This document shows positions 37,830 through 50,002 of a stretch of DNA of 64,000 bases, piece after piece. A program made the position numbers and the translations under genes. The notes below the pieces were generated by a model. That model worked only from the letters and a program-made list of their open reading frames with translations, was not told the DNA's origin and made no database searches. The DNA comes from Ipomoea triloba (taxonomy: Eukaryota; Streptophyta; Magnoliopsida; Solanales; Convolvulaceae): contig NC_044916.1 of NCBI RefSeq assembly GCF_003576645.1, positions 33,584,737 to 33,648,736 on the forward strand. Direction: 5' to 3'. Numbering within the stretch: the first letter of the stretch is position 1; every line of letters starts with the position of its first letter.

Positions 37830-39424
37830 CAGAGAAACAATTTTGTGTGTGTAATATAATTTATACATTTGTGTATTTAATTTTTGTTGTAGTGCATTCC
37901 CATTGAGTTTGGATAGTTCTTAGCTAGAAATCAATTACATATATAAGACTTGGCTAACTTATAACCTCACACTTTACCCATTTTAAGTTGTTAATATTAG
38001 AAACTAGAAAGAGTCACCCACAATCTCAAACCTAGCTTGACAATGGCCGAGAAGTTCCTTTGTAAGGTAACTATGAATGTATGTATCGGTTTTCAAAAAA
38101 ATAAAAAATAAATGTATGTATCTGGATTTACGTGAAATTTGTTTAGGACTTCAATCAAAGGCATCGAAATTGAAGAGTTAGAGCCAATTTCATCATATTC
38201 TTCACATATATTCAAGTCACCGGCCAATATCTTCTATGAATGGGATAAATGATAAAATTTTTAAGTTTCTAAGTAATTGCAATTATAGGTAGAGCTATGT
38301 TGTATCCGATGGCATCAATTTGTATCGCTCAAATTTTACTATTTATTCTTAAAATCTATTCAAGACTGGTTCAGTTCTTCTCCTCCCAAATTTGATTGAA
38401 AAGTGAAAATAGCATTCCTCATAGACGGGTTCAGTCTAAACATGTAGGTGGCTACCTTTTGTGTAATACACACAAAATTGTATTAAAAGATAAGTAAAAA
38501 AGAAAATTTGAAATAATAAAAGTGAAAGAAAATACAAATGTGTGGATGGGGTGGTCAGTGTAGTGTTGTGGACAATACAAATGTTATGTGCCCGCAGTTG
38601 TTGGATGTCCCTTTCTCCATATATTTATGGGAATTATGGACTTAAAGTCAAAGGGGACCACTTTCCGGATATGTATGTTACTTTGGCAGTGATTAGTAAA
38701 GGACGGTTAACTGATAATGGTTAGTTAACTATTGATAGATTTTTAGTATAATTTCTTTTCTAAAAAAAAAAATTAATTGAAACAATTGTTTCGAGCAACT
38801 TTTTAAATTTTAGCATTTTAGAATTATAAAAAGTTAATTAACCAAACATTTGTATTGATTTTTAATCAAATCAAATAACTAATGTCAAATAAGTCAAAAT
38901 TGATTGATAAGCTAACTATTTTACAAAGTTATTGTGTCCAAATAAAAAATACAACGATCAATATATATATATAATTTTTTTTTTATTACTAAAACAAAAT
39001 AGTAAATTTTTGATAATAAAGTAACCATCTCTCTTTGTTTCTCTCAGAAGTACATGACACAAAGCTTAATGTGATCTAAGTTCTTCTTTGCAAAACTAAT
39101 TATCTAATTAAGCCCAAACTTCTCTAAACCTACACGATCAAACCCAGAATTCTGTGTCTTGAAAGCAAAAGATGTTTATTCTTCCCCTTGTCTCAAAATG
39201 TATTGATATGGTTAGCTCCACACACTGCAGTCCACTCTTTAGAGTATATATAATGATGATATGTTGGGTCAAAGGTCCACTGTCCAAAGGATCCGCTGAC
39301 ATCATTCTTAACTCTCTCTCCATAAATACACTGCTGACATCACCTTCTCTCTCTTCATAAAAGCAAGGATATGTTGCATGCAAGATGTACCCCAATCACT
39401 AATATAGACAGTGTACTTACCTAA

Positions 39425-39526
<102 letters not shown>

Positions 39527-39534
39527 GTGTGTTA

Positions 39535-39834
39535 CTCCCTCCATCTCATTTTATTTTATGTGTTTGATTAAGTTAAAAATATTTGACTAAAATTATTTTT
39601 AATTCAATTTTTCATAATATTATGTTTAAGTTTAATATTAGTATACAAAATTTATATATTTAGAAACTACACTAAGTATTATTAAACACAAAAAATTAAA
39701 TTTAAAAATAAATTAAAAAAATATTAAGAAAAATAAACAAATAAGAAATAGTTGGTTTAACCAATAAATAGTAAATAAGACATATCTTTAAAAAAAAAAA
39801 GTTAAATAGAACATATAAAATGGTACAGATGGAG
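39535..39834. mobile_element. Stowaway-like (Tc1/mariner) MITE
   Basis: Begins ctccctccatctcatttta and ends taaaatggtacagatggag, the TIR pattern of plant Stowaway elements. It is 300 bp long and flanked on both sides by TA (39533-39534 and 39835-39836), the mariner target duplication. No coding capacity. Confidence 0.85.
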
Positions 39835-41135
39835 TATTATTATTACTGTTTTTTAATTACAATCTAATCTTAGCTTGTATATTTTGCTCAACATAAAAGG
39901 AAGTATCTTGTAATTTGATAGTGAGGGAGCCATGGGACTCCGGGGAACATTTTATTAGGAAAGTGTTGACCCAACCCCAGGGCCTATTTTATTGTGAAAC
40001 TATTGGCTCAAGCAGTGTGTTCATTTTTATCGTCAAGGAAAAGAAGGAAGCTTATGGTGGACTCGATCCCAATAAAATCATCAGATAGTATCACGATTAC
40101 CATTCTAAACAGAAGTTGATCAGGTCTTGTGTATAGATTATTAGTTTGTAGCTACAAAAAAAATCTATATTATTGTATTATACCTGGCAAATTATTTTTA
40201 TTTTTTATTTTTATTAGTATAAAATATTATACGGAGTATGTGTTTAAATTTATTGTAAATACTGAAGTTGGTAATAATAATCAACACCACCTATGCACAG
40301 TGGCAACTGAACACAACATAATTGCTTAGGCTGCAATCTACATGCCACATTTTTGTACTAGGTTGCATGGCACTGTGTTGTACACCTCATCCGATCGACT
40401 TCTTTATTTATGTATTATTATTCTGTGGACCCAACCACAAAATCACAATTTACATTGTCCCTCTTTAGCTCATCAATACTACAACGGTCCACGAGCAACT
40501 TTCTATCCAATAGAATAGTTATTATTATTACTACTCGTCCAATGGTTATATATATAGGTGAAGGTTTTCAGCGAGAACACCTCTCCTCATATGAAAAAAT
40601 GTGCTCATATAAAAAATAGGAAAATTAAAGATCTTAGTATTTTATCTCATCCAAATGGATGCCCAAAATGAAGGGAAACTTATTTATTTATTTTTTTTTA
40701 AAAAAAATTCAGTATCATTTTGATAATTTTTTCTAATTTTCAAGTGTATAAATTTCAGACTATAAATTTCAAAGACTTCTTTCATTGATGTTTCTAACAA
40801 GAGAGATTTTATTTATTTTTTAATAATCAAAATCACTTAACAATCCCATTTCGTAGCAAAAACACTTGTTCAAATTGAAGATATAATTAAAAATCATTAC
40901 GTCAAAACATAGAATTTATGTATATAATATATTAATTGTAAATACATAATTTAAAACAAGACGTACAACGGGTGATAATAAATTTGGTCAATGATGTAAT
41001 GTGGATATGGTCCTATTCTTTGGTATAATTTCCTAGGTTACTTCACCTTGAAAGCTACAGAAGCTTTTGATTTCTTCAACAGCGGCGGTCTCCATCAAGC
41101 AATGGTGAAATGGGCAAGTGGATTACTATTACAGC

Positions 41136-41863
41136 AAGTTTGGTTTACGGAATGAATTTTAAAGGAATAGGAATATTATTCCATAAGAAATGGAATAGGT
41201 AAGGAATAGAATATGAATTGTATTCCAGCTTTTGGTTTGCGGAAGGAATAGACTTGGGAATTGTATTCCATCGTTTGATTCGCGGAAGGAATAGAAATGG
41301 AATATATATTTAAAAGACATAAATGCCCTTGTACAAAATTATTATTATTATTATTATTACTACTACTAATATTATATAATATTTTTATATAATATTATTC
41401 TATAGGAATTACAATATTAAAAAATGATCTACAAATTATGTAAAAAAATATTCATATAAATAACAAATAAATTTAAAGAGCATTTAATAATATTCAGAAG
41501 AAAAAATTATTAAGTATTCAAGAAGTTAGTTTGAGATGTGTGTCTCTCCTTATTTCAAGGAGTCTTTCTGCAACAAATAATTAGATATTCAGGAGTCCTA
41601 ATATTACTATAAAATCTAAGATTTCTCTTTTCCTATGTTTCTTTTGTTCTTGAGAGGGTGAGAACTGCTTATATTATATTGTTCATGCAGATAGCACGGA
41701 TATAATTGATGAAGCAATCACATTCTTTAGAACGAATATCCGCAGCAATATATATTTGGTAATATATATTGCTGCGGCTGCGGCGCCGCACCGCGCCGCA
41801 GCAATATATTTGTAACAAATATATTGTTGCGGCTGCAGCGTGGTGCTGCAGCCGCAACAATTG

Positions 41864-41896
<33 letters not shown>

Positions 41897-42264
41897 AATA
41901 ATAATCTGTAAAAAAAAAGAGAAGATTGAAAAATTCTTTGAAGAAGAAGTCCAATTTGCAATGAAGAAGGTGAGATGTGTGCGATGACGGAGGGAGAAAG
42001 GTGATGCGAGTCGATGAATTTTAGAAAAGCAAGCCTAAAAGAATTTAGGTTTAAAAAGGATAAAAAAGGAAATATATTAAAATAGCTATTCCTGAGAAGT
42101 CAGGAATAGACTAATACCAGGGGGCCCTGGTAATAGCTATTATCCTTGCAAGGGTAATAGCTCATTCCCAGTCCTGTGAATACAAATGCGAACCAAACAA
42201 CGGAATAGGCTATTACTGGGAATGCTATGCCATTCCCTGCCTATTCCGTGAACCAAACACCCCG
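41136..42264. mobile_element. ~1.13-kb TIR element, long relative of the 14.06-kb MITE
   Basis: Left end gtttggtttacggaat, right end attccgtgaaccaaacaccc. Near each end the ggaatag/ctattcc motif is repeated several times. The interior has no transposase ORF; it holds a (TTA)n tract, four consecutive hairpins at 41742..41860 and (TA)n at 41869..41893. A caccccgttattgtaaaagg unit is duplicated just past the right end (42258..42310). It is still non-autonomous but retains the interior that the short copy lost. Confidence 0.8.
41742..41860. repeat. Four consecutive hairpins (GC-rich stems alternating with AT-rich stems)
   Basis: Stem 1: gcagcaatatata 41742..41754 with tatatattgctgc 41763..41775. 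Stem 2: ctgcggcgc 41778..41786 with gcgccgcag 41793..41801. Stem 3: aatatattt 41803..41811 with aaatatatt 41817..41825. Stem 4: ttgttgcggctgcagc 41824..41839 with gctgcagccgcaacaa 41845..41860. All stems are perfect, with loops of 5-8 nt. Confidence 0.9.
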
Positions 42265-42348
42265 TTATTGTAAAAGGAAACAACACACCCCGTTATTGTA
42301 AAAGGAAACAACCTACTCCAACATTAATTCTTACGCGGAGTATATATG

Positions 42349-42613
42349 CGGGCAAATTATTTTGTGGACTCGGTCCACTTTACAAGGTAAACTTAAGTCT
42401 AAAACACACAATTTGAATACTGAATGCTCAAAATTTATATACTGAATGCTCAAAATTTATATACTGAATGTTCATAATTTACATACTAAATGTTACATAC
42501 TAAATGTTTACAATTTCATACTAAATGTTCATAATTCAAATTGTGAACATTCCAGTATGTAAATGGACATATGTCCACTTTGCAATGTGGATCCAGGTCG
42601 CTGGTATAACAAT
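42349..42613. mobile_element. TIR element with internal 'atgttcacaatt' sub-repeats, copy 2
   Basis: Left gggcaaattattttgtggac, right caatgtggatccaggtcg then ctggtataacaa. The interior has repeated tactgaatgctcaaaattta and tactaaatgttcataatt units. Confidence 0.65.
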
Positions 42614-43075
42614 TTCATTGGGATAAATTATTGTATGGACCATGATCCACATAGACTAAAAGTACATTATTTGTATACTAAATATACATTATTTGATAGT
42701 ATATAAAATAATGTATTTTTAGTACTCAAATACTATATTTTTAGAATATTAAAAATATATTTTTTGTTTATGATCTATACAGTTGTCTAGACCATGTTCC
42801 ATGTAATAATTCATTAGCTTGCATTATTTTATAACAGCTTATGTATTTTATTAAATTAGTTTCAATTATGGGTTAAAGTTTAATTATTTGATTTAATCAT
42901 TTAATTTGCAAGTAGTTTCATAATATGCTTGAATAATTAAAGTAGTTTCTATTATGGGTTAAACCTTAAGTATGTGATTTAATCATTTAAATAACAATAT
43001 AATATTTTAAAGCATATTAATAGTTATTTCATTTACGATTAGTAATTGTATTAGTTTAATTAATTTCAGGATCCT

Positions 43076-43279
43076 ATGCGAGATCCCATATTGGCTGAAC
43101 GTTTTCTTAGGGAAATAACTGTGGCTATCTCAGTTGTTTTGGCTGTGTATTTTGGTTGTGTAGCTGTTAAGATAAAAAAGGATAGTAACCTGGAGAGTTG
43201 GCTCTACCTGCTTCCTGTTGTGATATTGTTTTGTGTGTATCTCATAATGCGGCGTTGGGCATCTAACCCTAATTGGTAG
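43076..43279 (+). CDS. Hypothetical 67-aa two-TM protein
   Basis: ORF from ATG at 43076 to TAG. Two hydrophobic segments (about residues 14-31 and 42-58) are separated by a charged loop with KIKKDSN, and the C-terminus is RRWASNPNW. A good 3' splice site (ttaatttcag) stands just before, so this may be the last exon of a longer gene; the codons between it and the ATG are open (D-P). GC content and codon pattern look more protein-like than the flanks. I do not recognise the family, and no matching upstream exon was found. Confidence 0.35.
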   Translation: MRDPILAERFLREITVAISVVLAVYFGCVAVKIKKDSNLESWLYLLPVVILFCVYLIMRRWASNPNW

Positions 43280-45452
43280 ACTTCTAATGTGATGCTCAGC
43301 TCGATCAAATATCATAGCTTAACTTATAAGTTTGTAATATGAGACCAATTGAAAGAATGATTATGCAACATTAAATATTATCTACAAAACTGAAATGATC
43401 ACTTTCATTCCTAGTTATTATATCTTGTTTTGTTTTATATTTTATATGTTATTCAATCCAGCTGTGGAATATAATTGAATCAAGTATATATACGTATTGC
43501 ACAAATAAATAAATTGTCTTCTGAATATGTTCGTATAAAATTTACGTACTCTACTAAGGAAAGCGATTGATTATCCTAACTCCTAAGCTTTAAAATAACA
43601 TGCTGAAATTAAACTAATACAGATCAATTAGTAATTGTAAATGAAATAACGTAGATAGTTAGTTAGTTTATTAATCCCCCTTGAATGCAGCACGTAAGGA
43701 TTAATTGCATGTTCAAAAGTTAGGGCGTGCCATTTTTTTTCTATTCAATGTACTAGGTAATGTGATTGGTAATAATAAATTAATAACCAATAAATATTAT
43801 ATTAGTTTTTACTTTTATTTTACGAATTGAATATGATGATTTTAAACCCAATATATGTTATTGTACTGTGGATATAGATGTCTGGGTGCCCCATTCCTTA
43901 ATTACCTCTTTATTTCTTCATAAATCATCATCTACCCCACTTTTCTAATATTTATCGAATCAGGATCAATTACATACCACTATATATTAAAAGATGGAGC
44001 TAGTAGTGAAAAAAAAAAATTATTTGTTTTATACTTGTGTAGTCTTTTACCACATTTCAATAACAAGATACTAGATTTATCTTGTAAACCTCCATCTAAC
44101 ATATATTATTTTGCCATCAAAATATCACTCTCTCCCTCATTACTTAATTTAAGGAAACATTTAAGAGGTTCTACTTATAAATTAGTATTTTAATTACATT
44201 ACATTGTCGCCCAATTACTTTTTTAGGAACTTATAAAATAAGTACATACTTTGAAAAAGTTTCAAAATTTTAAAATTAAAAATATTGTTAAAATAATAAA
44301 TAGTGGTTCATAACCCTTACCCAAAGTTTATCTGTGTTGGACTTCATTTGCCATGCGCCCATGCCAGTCCAAGAGGGCCTCGTTGAAGTATTCTGTCTTG
44401 CATAGGCCCAGTCCACCTCTCTCCCGTAGTTATATTGTGGATTTTGGTCCAAAAACGACACTATTTTTTTTAAGTAAAGAAATGATTGCCATCAAAATTT
44501 AATGGAGTTCCGTAAATGAACATACAGTTTATTTCAAATGATATGTATACCTCACATTTATTTTTATATTATCAAATGAAATTGTAGTTACATTGAAATG
44601 AAACTGTAGTTGTGTTGAAAGGAAACTGCAGTGTATATAAAATGAAACTGAATAACAATTTCACATATTTGAGTGTATAATAATGTTGAATGAAAATGTA
44701 GTTTTATCAAAATTATACTGCAGTTGTGTTGAAAGGAAACTGCAGTGTATATAAAACGAAACAAAATAATAGTTTCACATATTTGAGTGTATATTGTCTA
44801 ATGAAACTGTAGTTATATCAAAATGATATTGTAGTTGTGTTGAAAGGAAACACATGCCCAAATAATAAATGCGTCTAAAATATACATGCTTAAATAATCA
44901 ATATCTTCAATCGGTTAGTACATGCTCAAATAATAAAGTTTATGCACACAAATAATAAACCCTATCCATATAAATAATAAACTCTCAAGTTATTTTTATA
45001 TTATTTTATACACATTCAAATAATGAACATTACGTATAATATACCTTATACATAAAATAAAAATAATACAATATAACTTATGCATAGAAATAATGTACTA
45101 CATGCATGACCATGGTTAATTACCAATTACATTCCCTTCACTGCTGCAGTACTGGAGAGTGGAGACGACTAGCTTATTTGTTGCAGTTGAACACCAGATT
45201 CTAATCAAAAGTATATTTGTAGTAGTAGTAGTGGTATAAAATATATGGACTAAGAATGACCTGATCACTTCCATTGGGGCATAACTAGTCCAACATTCAA
45301 AAGCTAGCTTTAAAGAACAACAAGTCAACAATTTTCATCAACTAACAATCAATTTTTTTACTTCACTTAGCTGACACTTTTTTATTATTATTATTAGACT
45401 AGGCTATATATTATAGTCAAGATTAATCCATTTATTGACAAACTAATTACTT
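43280..45452. other. Intergenic with a repeat-rich TIR-like element (about 44430..45118)
   Basis: No gene recognised. Around 44450 (ttttggtccaaaaacgac) and 45110 (gaccatggttaatt) are motifs like those at the ends of the 34.4-kb element. Inside are a 2.2-copy tandem repeat of ~112 bp (separate entry) and an array of caaataataaa-type units (44862..45090). The last 300 bp are the ACR3 3' flank. Confidence 0.5.
44606..44850. repeat. ~112-bp tandem repeat, 2.2 copies
   Basis: gtagttgtgttgaaaggaaa begins copies at 44606, 44720 (gcagttg...) and 44831; the first two units share ctgcagtgtatataaaa and tttcacatatttgagtgtat. Confidence 0.8.
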
Positions 45453-48400
45453 TTAGGCCCGGAATTTTCCCAGTAAGCTCCCAAAGAAGAAGCTAGTCTT
45501 AGACCAACCAGCAGTCTCAGGTGGTACCTTTGCACATGCACATGCTGCCACTTTCTTCACATTAAGCATCATCCTTTGCCCGATTTCTTTGCGCAGCCCT
45601 TCAATTATTTTCGTGTCCACCGGATTTCCAGATGAATCTCTTACGTAGAACACATTCACTCCTTGCTCCCCAACAGTTGACACCCCCGCTCTTGTAACTA
45701 ACAGCCCATTTTCTCTCAGAACTCTTGTTACATCAGATAGCAGTCCTACTCTGTCCTTTGCACATAGTTCTAGTCTTAGGCCCTGCATCCATCAAATTCA
45801 ACCCATCCAGTTGAATCAACTCTACCCAAAATGGGAAGGATTTATATACATACGTACGTACTTTACACAAGGTACGCTCCCTCACCTCCATCATATATAA
45901 AAATAAAAATAAAAATAAAAATGATAAAGCTAAGGGCATGTATGGAAATAATGCAAACTGTTGCAAATAATTAGTCTCCCTCACCTCACTTACTCTTCTT
46001 TGAATAGCAGCTTCAAGGCACTTGATGACTCTATCCTTTTCCCCTTCAGTATCCAAAGTGCATCCATCCATATGGCGTATATAGTATTCCTACGAGCCCA
46101 AAATCTTAAGTTCAATCATTAGAATCAAGACTCAAGGACATTTGAGGAATCGTTTGAAACTGAATCTCAGGTAGAGCCACATTAAATATCTCACTTGTAA
46201 TTTAAGACCCAGTTTAACAAAGTGATGCACACCATTCTATATGTATGCAAGAATTTGTCTGTTTGTGTGTGTATTTGGGAAGGATGGTAATTATGATGAT
46301 AGACCAGAAAGGAAATGCAATTATAACTAAATTAACTATCCCATTTACTTCCCATAAAACATGCATAAACTGATTTATAATTTAAGCTGCTCATTTGATT
46401 TAAAAGAGCATAAATAGTTTTCTGCAAAACCTCACTTTTAAGCTTATAGGTGTATGTAAACCCCATTACAGATCAAAAGAAGCTCAATATTTTGTGACAT
46501 TTTACTCTTTTTTTTTTTAAATCACAAGAATATCCAAAACTAAACAAGTATGAATCATTTTCCAGCTATACTAAGAATATTGGAAAACCTCTTACCTACA
46601 AAGTAATTCCAACCCCATATTCTAAAATTTGCATATTTAGTCATTCCTACACAATATTTCTTTTGTTAATTATTCTTGTGGGGCAGAATTAATGTCCTTA
46701 AGGCTTATACTTTTTAAGAAAAATGGAACTTTCTCCTTCATTAATGTCCTCTAAATACATCCTAGATCATAGATAATAAATTAACTTAGTGAATACCTGT
46801 GATGCAGAAGGACCATCTGATGAGATAGCTGCATGGAAAACAACATACTGCATGTCTGTTAGGGTGCACACTATGTCAAACATAAGCTTTGGCCTGTCCT
46901 TGCACTTGACACTGACTACGGAGTACCCCTTCTCTACACAGTGATCAATTGAGACGTTTGGTTTGAGTGAAGGGCAATCTGCCTCCATGTCCAGGCAACT
47001 GCCTTCATAATCCCTGTCAGCAAAGAACATTTGATGCAGCCGCCGATCAATGTGGGTGCTGCCCATGGAGACACTTGTGTGTGCTACATTATTATCATCC
47101 TCGCATGCTCGAAGAATGTTTTTGAGCTGCTCCTCAATGACACACAATCTTGACGGATCATCAACAGCGTTGCATGTAACTTTGTCATTCACATAAAGAA
47201 CACATGCTATGCGCTGATTATGAGTCCAGACCTCAGCAGCAACAACATTGAAATGGAGATTGGCAAGGACAGCAGAAATTTCAGACAGAAGACCTGGGCG
47301 GTCCCTGCCTATAAGCTCAATAGCAGTGTAGTCACCTAGAGAGTTAACTCCCACGTTTTTCCCTGGACAAGTCTTCAACACATCTGATGTGTAACCCTTT
47401 GGTCCAAGAGCCTATTGTATAAAAATAACAAGGAAACCTTAGTATACTAAGTCATGCCAAAGCCTAAAGTGCTCAAATAACCACATGATTTCAACCTCCC
47501 ATATGGAACTTATATGCACTACAAGTATACAACCCTCTTGAGGATCTTAGACCATACCAATTGTTCACAGAATATATACACAATCATCGACTCTTGCCCC
47601 ATATTTGATAAATTATCAGAAAAATTACTGAAATATGATTAATCTATAGAGAAATACTCCATACGAAACAACAAAGTAGTTGCTCATTCTACGTCAGCAT
47701 AGCATGTCAGATGTGAATAACAGCCATATTATCAAATCTTTCTTTATAATTTTCAGTGTGTCAAATAAGTCTTTGTGCAACTAATACTTTTTCACCTATT
47801 ATATATATATATATTACTTATTTGTAGTTCTGTCCAAATAACCTCTCATGTAACAATACCTCAATATAAGCAAAATGGAAATCCCTTGATGCTAGAATTA
47901 AAGCATCATCACCTTCCAGCTAAATCAAACATATATGTTTGAATTTTTGAGCTTCATACTGAAACCATAGAAGAAAATGAGTACCTTACCTTTTCTATAT
48001 AACCAATAGTGTTTCCATCTGTAACTTTATTGCCATGTTGGTCGGTAACGTGAAAAACTGTTAAGAAAACAATTGAAATTGTTAAATATTATTTCTTGTG
48101 TTCGTTGCATGTTTGTTATATAAACTTATAGATGGAGATCATAGAAGGTGGAGAAAGGGATGAAATATATATGAGGTGCCCTAAAAGAGCTTCTAGAATA
48201 CTTGTGCAAATGACCTTTATACCTAGGCTCACAAAATTATTTAGGGAATCCACACCCAAAAAAATTAGAAAAAGTTGAAACGTAGTTGCAAATTTTTTGC
48301 CTTTCTCCTAAACCTATACCAAGCTATTTTGTTTTGTTTCCCCATCTCCCCTCTGCAACCCCCTGCCTTTTATTTTAAATTTTTTTTTTTCACTCCCCAC

Positions 48401-50002
48401 AGATGTAAGTTTTAAAGCATACACATCTGTGTAAATCAGTAACCATCGTTGTCTCTGAAATTTGATTTGGCTATTTATTTTGAGCTAGCAGTCCAAGCTT
48501 GAATTGAAATAGTGTACAACATGATCCATGCAGTCTCCAGTAGTTCTCTGGAACATACAACTAAAACAAGTTTCAAACGGACCCAAATAAGAGCTTAGAA
48601 ATATGGAATGGGATGTGATTATGTCCAAAAATACTAGAAATATTATAAGAAAAGGTAGACTTACCATCCATGAACCACCCGCCGTCAGAGGATACATAAG
48701 CTTTAGTGATAATGAGATCAAGGTCAGAGAGGACTTGCACAACCTCCAGAAGTATTCCTGGTTTGTTGACACTGTCGACCTAGGTGTTGCAATGAAAATG
48801 TTCAACTGGTCATATTAGGAAAGAGAAAGCTAGGGAAAGAAAGGTGTTTCTGATGCATCACACTTTATGAAAAGCATTTGGTAGAACATTATATATATGA
48901 GCACATCTGTGTGTGCATATTAATATCTACACAGTTCCAGGCCGAGCTAGCTTTTTTTGGTCTGTCCCATATTAAAAAAGAAACCCGAAAGAGGACAACT
49001 AACAAAAGAATAAATGAAAATTCACAATTTCAAATAAAAGAATACCTTGAATGCTCGGAAAGTTGATCCTTATATACCTATGCTACAAAATTTTTATAAA
49101 AACTTGTACAAAATTCATATTTGGGATTGGATTTCACTTTTACTAGTTCTCTGACAAGAAAAGAAAAGCAAGCATATGTGAGTAATACAGCCATTATTTC
49201 TATTTCCATTTTGGCCAGTTTGTCAGGTAATTAATTGACTTCTCACAATTCCAACTTACCAATCAAGGCCTTACATAAAATAGCAAAAACATAAAGGATT
49301 AGAATTTGAGAAGGAAGAGAAAATTTAGGATTTAGGACCACTCTCCATAATGCACAACATCTAAAATATTGGCTCAAAGTCTTGATTGGTTAACATTCAA
49401 AAAAGCTCACAGCTCAAATATCAATTTATAATCTTATTTATGAGATAAGCATTCACGTCTGATAAGTTTTGTTATCCCTAAACAAGCTATGCATTATCTT
49501 TATCAACTTCAAGAACACAAAAGCAAGCTAAGATGAACAATATTGTTCTCAGTAAAATCTGATAACCTCCAAATTTCAGAGAATGAGCATTATCTCACTC
49601 CTTAACTTTCACATACAACAGATAGGGAGAATGGCTATCATATGCACAACTTTTTAAAAAGGTTTGCAAAGTACCTTCACTATGGTACAATCCTTGCAGC
49701 TGATGTTGTCAACAGACACCCTAATAGATAAACCAATACACAATTAAAAATATGGGGAAAAAGAAAAAGGAAAAAAAAAAAACTGATATCGTCAAAATTA
49801 ATGGTTACATTCAGGAACACACAAAATGAATGATGAAATCTAAACAGAAGGGCACAAAATATTTTAAATTTTAGCCATGGAAATCATACAAAAAGAATTG
49901 TTCAAAGATGTAGTAAGATATAGAATAGAACCTTGGAGGATTTATTCTGATGCTTAGAGTCTCATATTCAGGATCAAAATATGGCCAACAGGCCCTTGCC
50001 AT
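45453..50002 (-). CDS. ACR3: ACT-domain repeat protein, ACR3-like
   Basis: Seven coding exons: 49932..50002, 49675..49720, 48665..48779, 47990..48057, 46797..47411, 45985..46089, 45453..45782; 1350 nt, 449 aa, phases consistent, all GT-AG. The N-terminus reads [18 protein letters not shown], then four ACT domains starting near residues 40 ([12 protein letters not shown]), 128 ([13 protein letters not shown]), ~260 ([13 protein letters not shown]) and 341 ([13 protein letters not shown]). The third has Lys in place of the Gly of the D-R-P-G turn. [14 protein letters not shown], typical of the ACR family, lies between the second and third. These are thought to be amino-acid sensors homologous to GlnD; no catalytic domain is present. 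An acceptor (ctatag) about 17 nt upstream of the ATG shows that the 5' UTR is spliced; I could not place the leader exon, which must lie between about 50.1 and 53.3 kb. Confidence 0.94.
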
